A DNA stretch of 64,000 nt. Source: Podocnemis expansa. Taxonomy: Eukaryota; Chordata; Testudines; Podocnemididae. The stretch is taken from positions 2,184,884-2,248,883 of the forward strand of contig ML682125.1 of assembly GCA_007922195.1 (NCBI GenBank), in the 5' to 3' direction. Below are positions 1 to 11,699 of the stretch, piece after piece. The notes below the pieces were generated by a model. It ran no database searches, was not told the DNA's origin, and worked only from the letters and a program-made list of their open reading frames with translations. Position 1 is the first letter of the stretch, and every line of letters begins with the position of its first letter. Both the position numbers and the translations under genes were made by a program.

Positions 1-1080
1 TACAGGGACAGTGCACTGCTGTCCACAAATATGGTGATGAGTCTGGGAGGTAAGAGTATTGTTCTTTTTGATCAAACTGCTTATGGCTGATTCTGAGAAT
101 ACCAAAACAAGAATCAGCTTCATACTTCTTAACATCTTCAACATACAAGAATATTGATATGGAACATCACCATATTAATTTTTTTCTGCTTGTATTTTAG
201 AAAAAAAATAATCATATGATTCACACAAATAGACATGTAACAATTCTTCTAATCATGTGCCCTATGAACAGGCATTGCACTTGTACGATGTCCTCTCATC
301 AGACAATTGTTCTTCACTTAATCCTGTAGGAAGGCACACAACATGTGCCCACCTAAAACAGGACTCGCATTGGACCTTAGAAAGGAAATACATGAGAAAA
401 TTTGTTTAGAGAACAAACATTAAACAATGATCTCTATTGTAATGAAAAATCAATAATGCATACAAACTTTTATTTCAGACTAAAAGCACTCTAAAAAGGA
501 AGCGGCTATGTGTACAAGCAGAGTACCTCAAACTACATAAGTTTCTACTCAGTCATTGGAAATAATAGTTATTAATTCTACTTCAGGTAATTTGAATTAT
601 CACAGCCACACAACAAATCCGAAGTCAAACTAGCCTGACCATGCATACAACCCTCTCCTTCTAATCATGTAGCAGGCATGATTGCATGGGGAAAAGCAAG
701 CTGTGGTTACTTCAAACTTACATTTAGTTCCAATGAACAAAGGTACATTGGGTTACTTTGAAAGAAAGAGTTCAAATTTAACATCATTCTTTTGTACATG
801 TACCTGGGCACAGGCCACAGAATGCCCTGTGCCATTGATGACCCTGACATGCAGTAATTTATTACCAATGAGGCCTACTTAGCTTTAAGTAACTTGTAAG
901 TGTAGACATACCCATTGTTGGTTGCCCAAGTCTACAGAGACTATCCCCCTTACAGGATTAGCACACTATCTTTGGAACGATAAACAATGTTCCATAGCAT
1001 GATATCACTGCTGTCCCATCTCATGAGGTGTTGTGATGCACGACAGTACACAGTAAAATAAGCAAAAGTGGTTTTATATT
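1..1080. other. AT-rich sequence, nothing recognised
   Basis: AT-rich single-copy-looking DNA. No open frame with recognisable protein content, no repeat family and no splice-bounded exon could be supported. It may be upstream intergenic or intronic DNA of the semaphorin locus. Confidence 0.5.
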
Positions 1081-1084
1081 TTCC

Positions 1085-2165
1085 ACTTGTCAACGGAGGT
1101 GGCAGACATAATGGCCACCCTGCCCCCCAACGTAGCCCTCTAGACTATGGAGCTCACAGGGAGGAGTGTTAAGTATCTATCTCCCCTGATGGGTCTCATC
1201 TCCGGGCTATCCAGCTCAAGGGGAAGAGTGTTAAGGATCGGTCTTCCCTGATGGGCCTCAATCTCCTGTGTGAGTTTCTGCCTCCCTAGCTTTGTGTCAA
1301 CAAGAAGGGGGGGTGAGTTCCTATCCCCCCTGAACAGTTTCTCGGCACCCCTGTCACCACGAAGGAGAGGTCATTGTCTGGGGTCCCAGTTTTATCATTG
1401 GTCCTGACCAGGATCCCACTCCTAATTGGCTATTTTTACTCTGGCTGGGCAAAATTCTATTAAAACCCCCTGTCTCAGCTAGCTTGTTGTTCTCCCACCC
1501 TCGGATGCTAAAGGGCACGTCGCGACCCGGTCGGACTGATCCCCCAACTGAGACAGGGAGTACCCACCACTGAGACCCTCTTTTTCTTGGGGTGTACACG
1601 GATTGCTGGCCGAACGATTAAGTGCTGAGATGCTGCAGCTGGTCTGCCTCCTGACTTTGGGTTCTACTGCGGTCCTGGGACAGGTATTATAAATCGATAT
1701 AGGCCTCCTACCTTCTCTTAATCATTCTACTTGGTACCATTTATATATAGCCTGTGATTGTAGCTTCTTCACCTGAGTTTTGCATAGTTTGTGTAGTTGT
1801 TGTTATTTCCTCTGTATCCTGCATAATCTTTTTATGGTATAGTTGTTTAAGGTCTAGCATAGTTTTGTGTTGTTAATTTGACAGGTGTTTTGTTAGTCAT
1901 TTGTATTTTGCATCCTTCTTACTGTATAATTGTTCATTACTCTGCTTCTGCTCTAAACTGCTGGCCCCAAACTTCCCCAGTGTACACGGGGGGAGTGTGG
2001 GGGTTTATTTTTCTGTCATCTGATTTTTTTCATTCTGCCGCCCACCCTTCTTGGCTAGCGAGGAGGAATGGCTTCCAGCCATTGGTAAATACGCGTCGGG
2101 TGGGCTGGTCAGTGCCTATACCGATGTTGAGGCAGTAAAAGACAAGAAAAGTCCTCGACTTATTA
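1085..2165 (+). mobile_element. possible LTR-like / retroelement leader block
   Basis: A GC-richer block between AT-rich flanks. It has a TATA-like TATTAAAACC near 1457 followed by a C-rich stretch. A short motif, ATGGCCACCCT, occurs near both ends (about 1110 and 2164), as a pair of LTR-edge copies might show. No primer-binding site, gag or pol was recognised. The retroelement reading is an inference from promoter-like layout and the terminal similarity; a plain GC-rich island is an equally good alternative. Confidence 0.25.
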
Positions 2166-2520
2166 TGGCCACCCTCTTGTAGGTCATTAATCCATACTGT
2201 TATTTAACTATAAGTACTTTTGTAGGTTATAAGTGTTTTGCATAGACTCTCATACTTTATCCTGTTGTTTGGCTGGAGGTGTGTTACAGGTGCTTTATAT
2301 AAACTTTCCTGCTCCACACTGTTACTTGGTTATAAGTGCTTTGCATAGGTTTTTAGCTTTATATTGTCATTTAGTTATAAGGGTTTATTCAGATTTTGCT
2401 TTATACTGTTAGTTGGTTATAAGTATCCTATCTAGGTTTTGCTTCATATTGTTAGTTGATTACAAGTGGTTTTGCATAGATCTCCTTGTTTTACACTGTT
2501 AAGGGGTTGAAGGTGTTTAA
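2165..2520. repeat. degenerate tandem array, units of about 60-80 bp
   Basis: Five or so imperfect units recur, each holding a TTATACTGTTA-like block, then GGTTATAAGT, then TTTGCATAG. Unit length drifts and the copies differ by many substitutions, so this is an old array. Similar words appear singly at 1780-1930, so the array may have expanded from that neighbouring sequence. Confidence 0.55.
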
Positions 2521-2559
2521 GGTGTCACTGTAAAAGTAGTTTTTTTTTTTGTTTGTTTG

Positions 2560-2665
2560 TTTAATTGAACTGGTGTCCGTCTCATTGGTGGGTGTCGCCG
2601 GTCCATCCCAGTCACATCGCGAACCTGGGGTTCAACACCACTGACAATGATCTCTTTCTTACCAT
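2560..2665. other. GC-rich patch with a tRNA B-box-like word
   Basis: A roughly 100 bp GC-rich patch contains a GGTTCAACACC word resembling a pol III B box and sits between two poly-T tracts. No A box at the right distance and no cloverleaf could be drawn. It could be a SINE head relic or chance. Confidence 0.2.
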
Positions 2666-2669
2666 CATG

Positions 2670-5400
2670 GAATGTGTTGGTTTTTTTTTTTTTGTTTTTT
2701 TGCATGTGACAAAGTTGCAATAGATGCAGTACCTCTCCACACTCTTTGCCAAAAGAACACAACACTGTTCAGTTTAGTAAATCTAAGTCTCCAATTCACA
2801 TGTCATTTTATCTGTATCATAGATTATTTAACAAACAATTTAACAACAAGCTGTGCCCATGCTGCTTTAACAAAGTTTTAGGAGTGAGCTAATCATAGTC
2901 TTGATTTGGAATGTTGACAATGTTAAGTCTCTAGGAAGTTTTCTTGGCATCCATAGCTCTATCCATATCCCCCAAAGAGAAGAGAAAAACTCATAGTAAA
3001 TATCACACACTCAACAGGAATTTATTCATACACATCATAATGGTAATTCTCACATCTCAGCTACTAATATGCTTCACTTTGCAATATTAATAGAAAATCT
3101 TTTACCTGACTCCTTCAGTAAAACAACAGCAACCTCTGTGCGAAACTTCTTCATGGCCTTTTCATTTACTTCTACTTTACTGATGTCCTCATTCCTTAAA
3201 TATGTTTCTGCAAACTGATTATAATTGTACTTGGATCAGAAACTTACCTACAATATCTGTTTATGTCTATAGAACTCTCTTGGAAATTATGCTCATCATA
3301 TCCCAGTGGTGCAAACCTTGATGTCACCAAATTTCTCTAATAAACAAAACAGATTTAATTTAAAAACGATTTACATTAGTACACTTGTTCCAGTATAATC
3401 CTGGGGAACTGTGCCATAGTTTGAGTACAAGACCCATCTTTTAAGTAAGAAAAAAAGAGCTCCATGCAGTGGGTGGGGGCTCTGGACACTCACTGCAGTT
3501 CATGGGTCAGAGCAAATACAGTCTTCCAATCAGAGTGGTGGACACAGAAATCACATCCGGATCAGACAGAAGAACTATGAAGTAAAGTTATGTAATAACC
3601 TGATGGGGTCTCTGATGCAGGAGAGCAGATTATTAATCAGTTATTTTAGGGAAGAAATAGTGGTTCTAGACATGACAGTTGGAATGTTTTCATAAAAAAA
3701 ATAATCAACACAAGGAAATATACCGTTAGTCAGTCTCTGCATATTGACAATTTAAAGTGATGATAAAGGGCTATGGTTGGCATTTCTTGGTGAGAGCTCT
3801 GAAGCGAAGTAAGATGTTTCTTACTTTAGAGTTCAATTTTATAAATAGAGGCTACAGTTACTCTGAGAAGTAATGCAAAATTTTGTGTGCAGACATGGGT
3901 TCATTAGTTTGAGGAGCTGCCACCCCCCAATATCTTCAGTAGCAGATTTACTCTAACCTGTGAGGAACAAAACACTGTCCTTTATATACAAAAACCCATT
4001 TCATATTTTTTGTTACCTATACTGCATTATAAGTAGTAGGAAAACCATCAAAGTAAACTGATGTATGTTTTAATATTTCTCCCACATAGACAACCTAAAA
4101 AATATTGAAGGTCTTGATTTCTAATAATTTTCATCAGCTTCAGAAAAGAGTCTAAAGAAGAAATAATATATACCTTGTTTTGGTTCAGTTCTATGAAAAT
4201 CATGAAGGCAAGTTTGATAAGGCTTGGTGTACATGATAGCTTATATTTTATCTAAAACATGCCTTGAGTACTCAGCAGCAAATGTAGGAAGCAGAAAAAT
4301 GCATGATGTGCACTGCTTTGTTGCCATGACTGTGATCCCTCACCACACAAAGGCCACTGGTCTTACAAATTCAGTGAAGATAGAAGCTTTGATGGTAGAA
4401 AAGCAACAGTTTGCCAGAAAATTGATTCAGGTCACTTGTGAAGTCACAGCTTAAACATGGTTTGGCCATCAGGTCCCATCAAGAAAAAAAATTAAGTCTT
4501 CACCGAATGGGATGAACTGAAATGGCTGTATTTTTCATCCCATTCTGGAAATTACCTCTTTTCAAAGCATCTCACCAAGTGGGATTGTCTTGCGTAAAAG
4601 TTCAGGCAAGAATCAGTCTATTGGTGTTTAAATGCCATAATACTACAAGCTTGGTTTGATTTACAAACCAAACACAGGCATGAATTTGCAAGTCTGACGA
4701 AAACACTGTCGGGGGGGGGGGGGGGCATGGCTTTCATTGGTTTAATACAACTGGAAAAGACAAAGGTTGTCATTCTGTTATACTCTTGCATATGTAAGAG
4801 TACTATAGAAGACAGAACTGGAATGGACCTTCTCTAAATCTAAACAGTTTGTTACAAATACACACAGTATAGAAACTGTGTCACAAGAGACCAGGCAGGT
4901 CTCACATTCCATGGGAGGGACAGCCACATACCTAACCCTGGAATAAGATTCTGAATGTGGCTAGACTCCCCCTGTGACTTAGCAAGTGCAAATGAGAACC
5001 ACAGGAGTCTAGTTCATTTCATAGTGGAGATGCAGGTGCCTACTTGAAACTTGTAATACACAGGTAATAATGTAAGCGGATGCATGTATCATAAGAAAAC
5101 AGTACTATAAAACAAATTGCATGCAAAAATCTTCAATATTTATTAAAATATAGCAAGAGTGTTATCAGTAACATAACAGACATTAAAACATAACTAATTG
5201 CATACAGATATGAAAATCAATAAGCACAGAAAAAGGGAATCTTCATTTGTGGAACAATGGCAAATCAAGTATTCATAGCAGGGCAAGCAATTGGGCAATC
5301 TGGAACAAATGAAAAAAATTCTTATGCTGTAAAAGTTTAAAGTGTAAGAATTAATAAACACAATAAAATAACACATCAGAAATACAGGTGCTGATGGATT
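2670..5400. other. AT-rich non-coding stretch, nothing recognised
   Basis: AT-rich DNA with many short stops in all frames. The only notable feature is a run of G about 14 bases long near 4711-4724. No exon, repeat family or RNA gene could be supported. Confidence 0.5.
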
Positions 5401-6104
5401 AAGATATTGGGATGCCTGTGCCTTTAAGAGGAGAAGCTGGCTTCAACAAGCCAGCATGAAAGCCTCAGCCATGTCTCAGAAAAACACTTTCCCCCTAAGT
5501 GTGAAACAAATTAACCACCCCCACCACGTGTTTGCAATCAGGGGACAGGACTCTACCCTTGGGGTCAATATTACAGCCCCTGTCCCTCTGAATGCAGACT
5601 TTGTGGCACTTTTATAAAACCTGGCAGCCCTCAGCTGGATGCTGCATTCTCCCCCCACCCCGCAATCACATGATTTGTCACCTTGCACTGCTCCTGCCCC
5701 TCCACCAGAGTGCCCAAACACCCAGGACAGTCACATTTCGCCCCCTGATCACACACTGCCCAGCCAGCACACCAAACTCACCCATTTTGATCCACATTCA
5801 ACACCTGTAAAAAGAGGCAGCAAAAAATGATAGCAAGTATGGGCAGAAGTTCACTAAAGAAGCAACAGGGAACTTTACTGAGCATGCCCACCAGATCTGA
5901 GCATGTGCAGTACAGCCAAGGTTACAAAACTTTACAGGTAACTGGTCTTAACACTACACCGGAAGCTACACTCAATGCATTATTCTCGCCCCGCCCCATG
6001 GCCGGTCGGTCAGTCCCAGGAGGGCTGGCAGTGATGTGTGGCTGCTGTGCTGTGCAGCTGGCCAGCTGGCCTCTATTGTCGTCCTACAAGGTGCCCTGGG
6101 GGTG

Positions 6105-6300
6105 AGTAGGGTGGCCCAGTGAGAGAGTTTGGGGGATGAGGGGATGAGTAGAGTGAGAGGTGGGGGGCTAGAGCAGGGGTGAGTAGAGTGGCCCAATGGA
6201 GAACTTAGGAGTGCGGGGGTAAATAGAGTGGCCTGGTGGAGGGCTTGGGGGCAAGAGTGGAAGGTATGAGTCTTAGGGCACTGGGGGTGAGTGGGCCTCT
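6105..6300. repeat. imperfect G-rich minisatellite
   Basis: Four to five units of about 40-60 bp each begin with a GTGAGTAGAGTGGCCC-like block followed by a G-rich segment. Units vary in length and sequence. It lies in a GC-rich patch starting at about 5980. The interval 5400-6105 before it holds nothing else I recognise. Confidence 0.6.
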
Positions 6301-6495
6301 AGACAGAGTTGCTGACAAAAATGGCCACTGAAGCCAAATGACTTTGACACTACTATACTACTTGAACACAAATGTTCATCTGTTACCACTTTGTAAAATG
6401 TGGTTTCATACAGGCTGCATTTAAATTGCTTCAACTGGTTCAAGCGGTGGAGTTGGTAAAGTGCCAGGAAGGGAGCTCTTTCCAGCAGCAGCTTT

Positions 6496-6860
6496 GGATG
6501 TAAAAGCAGCAAGAGTACTGTGGCACCTTATAGACCAGAGGTCTCAAACATGTGGCCGTTGTTCTGCATGTGGCCCCTCGAGTTATTTCCTGTGGCCTGC
6601 AACGATACTATTGTTACAGATATTTACAATATTGTTCTATGAAAAGATTTCAGTGGTGCCACCCTCGGGCTAACATACTAGTCCTCAGGTAGCCTTCGTG
6701 GTAGTTTGAGTTTGAGCCCCCTGTTATAGACTAACAGATTTCTTCAGGCATAAGCTTTTGTGGGCTCCAGCTCACTTCATCAGATGCAAATCTGTCAGTC
6801 TGTAAGATGCCACAGGACTCTCATTGTTTTTGCTGTACACAGACTAACGGCTTCACCCCT
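6496..6860. mobile_element. Penelope-like fold-back, split by a hAT MITE
   Basis: The left part (6496-6535 and 6724-6778) is the PLE 3' end in reverse orientation: a CTGTGGCACCTTA block, then the ACAGATTT block, then the CATAAGCTTTTGTGGGC block. From about 6779 to 6860 the same terminal sequence runs forward, through the GCCACAGGACTC block to an ACAGACTAACGG end. The locus is therefore a short inverted pair of PLE tails. A 188 bp MITE sits in the left arm. Confidence 0.75.
6536..6723. mobile_element. hAT-type MITE with perfect 8-bp target duplication
   Basis: 188 bp element with hAT-like termini (CAGAGGTCTCAAAC at the left, GAGTTTGAGCCCCCTG at the right). It is flanked on both sides by TTATAGAC (6528-6535 and 6724-6731). 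Removing the element and one duplication restores a continuous PLE tail, so it landed after the PLE. Eight-base duplications are the hAT superfamily signature. No coding capacity. Confidence 0.9.
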
Positions 6861-7810
6861 GGGTTTGGAGGTGAGATGGGAAAGTCTGACAGAGGTACAT
6901 GGTGACTGCAGAGCTGGCTTCTGTGTTTGGAGTGGTGGGACAGAAGAGGCTGCTTCTAGCAGAGGTACCTGCTGCCCCCACTTCGTAGCATGTTGAGGCA
7001 GAGCTGGCATTTGAGGCCTATGGCCCCTAACTTGAGTGAATATTCTAGATGTCATGACTGGCAAACTTTCCATGCCTTTCTCCAGCTACATGAAACCTTG
7101 TAGCTGGTCCATCCACCAGTCCAGTGGCACTCAACCACTGTGTTGGGACAGATTACAGCTCTTCCACAGGGGAAAGTGTTGCAGAGAGCCAGGGAGATGG
7201 TTGGATTTGGCTGGGGGTGGGGGAGTGGGGCAGGGTCTTCCCTAGGGGGTTATGGGGCCAAGGCTTAATCTGTTACCAGCTTTGCCCACCAACTCAGGGT
7301 ATGCTCATTTATTAGGGTTACTTCCTCTTTGGGGGGGGGCCCCCCCGCGAGTGGGATTGCATTTCTGTTAGCGTACTGCTTGTGTCACTTGTGTATCTAT
7401 AGGGAGCTCACTTCTCCCTTCTGCAAGCTCCTTCCCAATCAAGCCACCCTTGGAGGACCTCAATTTCCCAGGACTGGATTCTTCCAATCCCAAAATTCAA
7501 ATAACTGCCCGATATACACATTCATCAATTAACAAGGTGCATCTGAGCGGACTGGGTTTATTAGCACCCTCAGCTGATCCCTTATATGTCCCTGAACTCA
7601 GCAGGCTGTGTCACATAGCACTTCTCTGCTGCTACCCTTACGTGCCTCTGTACTGCACCGGACTAGGCTTGATTATGGATCTTGAGCAGGCTGGGTCACA
7701 GCACTTTTCAGCAGCTACCCTTATATGCCCCTGGACTTAATCAGGCTGATATCCCCATTAATGAGGAAACCTTACAGGATTGTGAGAATCACAGGGATCT
7801 TTGGCTAGGT

Positions 7811-8013
7811 CAGTGTTTCCCAACCAGTGTGCCACGGCACACAGGTGTGCCGTCAGACCTGAGCAAGTGTGCCACAAAGTTTTTTGAAAAACTATTTAAA
7901 GAGCTCTGGATTGGCTCATTAATATTCATTAGTTCATTTGGAAACTCTATGGTGGTGTGCCTCAAATTAATTGAGGGTAGCAAGGTGTGCCATGGCAGAG
8001 TTGAGAACCACTG
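7811..8013. mobile_element. hAT-type MITE with perfect 8-bp target duplication
   Basis: 203 bp element starting CAGTGTTTCCCAACC and ending GTTGAGAACCACTG. It is flanked by GGCTAGGT at 7803-7810 and 8014-8021. It has a palindromic GTGTGCCACGGCACAC-type word near the left end and no coding capacity. Confidence 0.92.
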
Positions 8014-8104
8014 GGCTAGGTAATAGAAGTGTTGCTGCAAAGTGATATAAGGAAACCAAGAACACAAAGGAGAGGAAATGATATTTTAAGAGTCTGGCAA
8101 CTGG

Positions 8105-8950
8105 GTTGATTACAAAAGGCATTTTATTGCTAAGTATCTAAAACTTGCAATAGTAGTGATAATTACAAAAGGAAAGAAAAATACCCCATAATATTCAAAC
8201 AGTTACATCATAAACATACAAGGAGAGAAGAACAGCCAGCTACAATATTACCTAGATTATATTGTATCAGACTGAGAGAGGAGGAGTCATAGTTGAACAA
8301 AGAGAGTGAAAGAGAGAGCTGCAGGGGGGTCTCACCACTCTGCGTAGCAGAAAGGTTCCCAGGCTGTGCAGCTTGGGGTCAGAAGCTGGATGGAAACAGG
8401 GAAAGCTCTCTCAACAATCAGCAAGAAAAAGAAGAGGTGAAGTCCCAGTAGAAATGGTACAGCTTTAGGTCCAGGCATCGGGACTCGGGTTTCAATCAGG
8501 ACTTGGATAAAGGTTTTTTAAGGACTTAAGTGGCCAATGTACATTCCTGGCTGGGAATGGTTCAGGGAAGCTCACAATACAATCAGGCAGATTCAGTATT
8601 GTGGGTATCAGTTATCATGTCTCTGACTAGAATGATCTGATAAGTGCTGAGCTTGTTTGTTTTGGTGCGAGATCTGCCATCATGCAATGCTTCCCTGCTT
8701 CTTCAATCCCAGAATCCAGTGAGGTTTCTTCTTCCTCAATCCCAGGGTTCAGTGCAGTTCTTGCTTTCAAGCTTGGTTCTCCATAGTCAGTGCCAATGAA
8801 GCTCTATTTACTGAGCTGATGGCTTTTGGGTATGGGTAGAGAAGGATGTCTCCCACTGCCTTTTTGCTGTTTTTGGTTTCCTCTTGAAGCAGAGGTTTGG
8901 GGGAGGCACAGACTGGATACAGTGCTTTGATTCCTCGAGAACACACGAGC
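8105..8950. other. non-coding stretch, possible antisense LTR relic
   Basis: Begins with an antisense poly(A)-signal-like TTTTATTGC block at about 8128 and continues as AT-rich then mixed sequence to about 8950. The layout resembles the 3' part of an LTR read on the minus strand, but no second LTR, TATA box or coding remnant was found, so this is weak. Confidence 0.2.
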
Positions 8951-8994
8951 TAACAAGTAACAAATTGGCCAGTGTTGGGGAGGCCCCCTAAATT

Positions 8995-9240
8995 GTGGGG
9001 GTGTGTGTGGCAGGTTGGCCCAGAGGCTGGTCCCGCACTTCTGCCCCTCCCTTGAGCCAGCCAGTCTGCCCCTGCGGGCGGAGCAGGCTGATCTGGGGCT
9101 GGGCTCTGCTCTCCTCCTCTGCCTCTGGGCCGGCCCCCCCGCTCCGAGGTTGGAACAGGCCCCCAGGCTGGGCTCTGCTCTCTGGCCCCTCCCTGGGCCG
9201 TCCTGGGAGCTGGCCAGGCCAACCCAGAGCAGAGGCTGGG
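8995..9240. repeat. GC-rich imperfect tandem block
   Basis: Roughly 75-80 bp units repeat the words GCTGGGCTCTGCTCTC and CCCCTCCCTGGGC. A related block occurs at 43330-43510. Several long frames cross it on both strands, but they are biased proline/glycine/alanine-rich readings of the repeat, not genes. Confidence 0.55.
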
Positions 9241-9304
9241 CTCCAAAACAAAGATGGGGGCAGGGGACAGTGTGGCCATGGGGCGCAGCGGTGTGGGCCC
9301 TGTG

Positions 9305-9654
9305 CAATGTTCCCCCTAATTTTTCATAGTCTGTGTGTGCAAAAAATTTCTTTTGTGCAAATTTTCAGAACCAGTATCCAAATTTGTGTGCACTCCAGTG
9401 AGTGTGTTCAAACTTGTGAGCGCACCGAAGCATATGATGCAAATAATATCTAAATTTTATTTTGATATGGTGATGGAAATGATTTTATAAATTACAACAC
9501 CTTATTTGAAACATGCTATTTGAAACTGCCTTCTTAAAGTAGCACAAAAATATTAGCACTGCTGAATTTTTTGTGCGTGCTTTATTTTGTTGTGTGCACA
9601 AGGCTTTACAACCTGTGTGCGCACCCACATGCGCACAGCTTAGAGGGAACATAG
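9305..9654. mobile_element. hAT-type MITE, 350 bp, family A
   Basis: Terminal inverted repeats CAATGTTCCCCCTAA (left) and the complement of CTATGTTCCCTCTAA (right). The target duplication GCCCTGTG is perfect at 9297-9304 and 9655-9662. The internal sequence is AT-rich and almost the same, in reverse orientation, as the element at 51233-51581. No transposase is encoded, so it was presumably mobilised by a hAT transposase supplied elsewhere. Confidence 0.93.
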
Positions 9655-9759
9655 GCCCTGTGCTGCCCTGCTCAGGGCATGACAGTGCGGGCCCCATGAT
9701 ATGCTGCCAAGTGTTTGTGACCTGCAAAAGGTTGAGAACCACTGCACCAGCTTGCTAAT

Positions 9760-10600
9760 CGAGTCTGCAGGCCTCACTTGCCATCTTCCCTTTTCTCTGC
9801 ACTACAGGGAGCCTAGTCCTGGAGCCAAATGCCTTGAATGTTTGTAACTTGTGAACTTTGCTGTGAGCTAGGGCTTCTCATTCCTTTTCAGAGAGGACAA
9901 AGGCTGCAGTGTGTTCTCAAGGCAAACAGGGCAGGCAGAGGGGGCTCAGGCATGATATTGTTGGCGGGGGGCAGGGAAAGGGGGCAAAACAGTGGTTCTT
10001 TGTGAAAACGGGCCAGGCTAGTGCATTCCGGCCTTTGCACATCTGGGCCTTTAAAAATAATTACAGGAGCAACTTAAAAAGCTGCTTGTGCCTTTTGAGC
10101 AGTGCTCTGAGCTCGTGTTCTGCCCTGACAAAGAGGGGAGTACATAATCCTGCACTCGGAGAGGACCCTATGAGCCCAGAGGTTGGTGACCTCTCCCCAC
10201 CACCCTGCCTGCGTGGAGAAAGCAAAGTACAGGGAGACTCTGAAGGCTGCTCTAGTTGCTCTGGCACCTAACCGTGGCATCTCCTCAGTTAGCATGCTTG
10301 GTAGGGGAAGGTGTGAGTGCCAGTTTCCTGCATTCTGGTTCTGTCATTGAAGCTGGGGATGCCCATTTGGAGGGCTGAGAAGAGAGATCACAGAATTGTG
10401 GCCAAGCTGGCATGTTGGGGTGTGCCTACTCACTCTTTGTTAATGATGCCCAGGGGGGTTTAGATACAGATTATTTTAAGGTTGAAGGCATGATAGCACC
10501 CCCTACTCTGTGAATACTCTCTGTGAAGTGTTGCTGCATCTGTCCAGGCAAGTCAATCCTTCCTTGTGATTTGTAGGATTCAAAGGCTGTTGATGGAGCT
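9760..10600. other. non-coding stretch, nothing recognised
   Basis: Mixed-composition DNA with several short frames that carry no recognisable domain. No repeat family or exon could be supported. Confidence 0.4.
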
Positions 10601-10612
10601 CATCAGTGTGCA

Positions 10613-11055
10613 TCACTTTCCCTTGTCTTTTCTAGAAAAATCACCCATTAAGGGCCACTGTATCCATCTCAGAGCCAGGTCTGAAACTATCCTGCTCAAA
10701 ATATCGTCTTCAGTCAAAGGTAGCAGGAGTGGCTCATCATAGTCATGTACTTGCCCTATCCAGTCATTGGCCAGTCTCACGTGTTCCTTTTTAGTAGGAA
10801 GTTTAGTGTCCTGATGTGGCTTCTTGAACAAAGGTTGTCGGTGACCTCTTGTCGTCTCCTTGGGGCGTTAACAAGTCTCATCACTGCTGGCCCTGGGGTA
10901 TGATTGGCAGCTACCAGCTGTGGCTGGGGCTTCTCTTGCAGGAGGTAGTTGGCTGCAATTCCCAAAGCATATCTAAAACTGGTGTCAGAAACTGGTAGAA
11001 AAATTGATGAATATAGAAAGTGATTTCTGCTCCCTGCCCTATAATCAAACAGCAT
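10613..11055 (-). pseudogene. unknown frameshifted coding-like stretch
   Basis: Two minus-strand frames abut. The upstream one (to about 10777) ends in a region rich in Arg, Asn and Gln. The downstream one (10831 to 10613) continues with a sensible globular-looking composition (FKKPHQDTKLPTKKEH, then VHDYDEPLLLPLTEDD). A single extra base around 10825-10830 would account for the switch. I do not recognise the protein. No splice sites bound it clearly, so a processed pseudogene fragment is more likely than a live exon. Chance open frames remain a possibility. Confidence 0.35.
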
Positions 11056-11304
11056 CTGACATCATATGTCAGATTCATCCATGGATATCAAATTAATGGG
11101 CTATCCTGCAACCTAGAGTCCTTCTGGTCTGGATTTCTCTAATGCCATGGCCTGGGAAACCATTTCTCTGCTAATAGGCTGTAACACCTAGGGAAGCCCC
11201 ATCATTCTCTCATGTGGCTCCACTGGTCACCTATAAACTGTGATGATCTGTGAAGGTGCTGTTTCATGTACACAAACTGGGCAGTCTTTGCTGCCCTCTT
11301 TGAT

Positions 11305-11660
11305 TACTAGAATTGAAGCCCAGAAAGGACCTTTTGCTCATCTAGTCTGAGTTGGTATATATAACACAAGCCACTCAGTAACTCCTATGTTCAGGTGAGT
11401 CTGAATGAGTCTGCATTCTTGAGTGCATATCTTTTAAAAAGACACCCAGTACTTCAAATGGCGGAGAATGTACCATGTCCCTAGGTAACTTATTTAATTG
11501 TTTTATTACTCTGTTTAAAAATAGTGCCTTATTCTAGTCAGAATTAATCTTTTTTCAGCTCTCTGCCACTGGGTCTTGTTCTACCTCTGTCTGCAAAATT
11601 GAAGAGTGGTATGCAATTGAATCATCTCCCTGTATAGGTGATCACAGACAGTGAGCAAGC
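11305..11660 (-). mobile_element. CR1-type LINE 3' end, old copy
   Basis: Read on the minus strand, this matches the 3' untranslated part of an old sauropsid CR1 subfamily. It has the characteristic TAGTCTGA and TATAACACA words near 11342-11366 that resemble the usual end of that family. No coding part is kept. The subfamily is recalled from general knowledge of reptile genomes, not aligned. Confidence 0.5.
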
Positions 11661-11699
11661 TGTGTCTTGGTTGTCTCTCTTAACTTGTTATACCAAGAA

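Larger units (their letters stand above)
7122..9744. mobile_element. split hAT-type MITE (left end and right end about 2.6 kb apart)
   Basis: The left end at 7122 closely resembles the intact 176 bp element at 19091-19266. The matching right end (GGTTGAGAACCACTG) appears only at 9730-9744. The flanks CACCAGTC and CACCAGCT agree at six of eight positions, as for a decayed 8-bp duplication. This suggests that the roughly 2.4 kb between about 7283 and 9665 was inserted later. The pairing is an inference; two unrelated partial copies remain possible. Confidence 0.45.

Noticed and set aside
2560..2665. tRNA gene candidate
   Set aside because: A B-box-like word exists but no A box or cloverleaf could be drawn.
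8804..9453. Overlapping long frames on both strands (to 167 codons)
   Set aside because: They are readings of the GC-rich tandem block and adjacent hAT MITE; no conserved motif.
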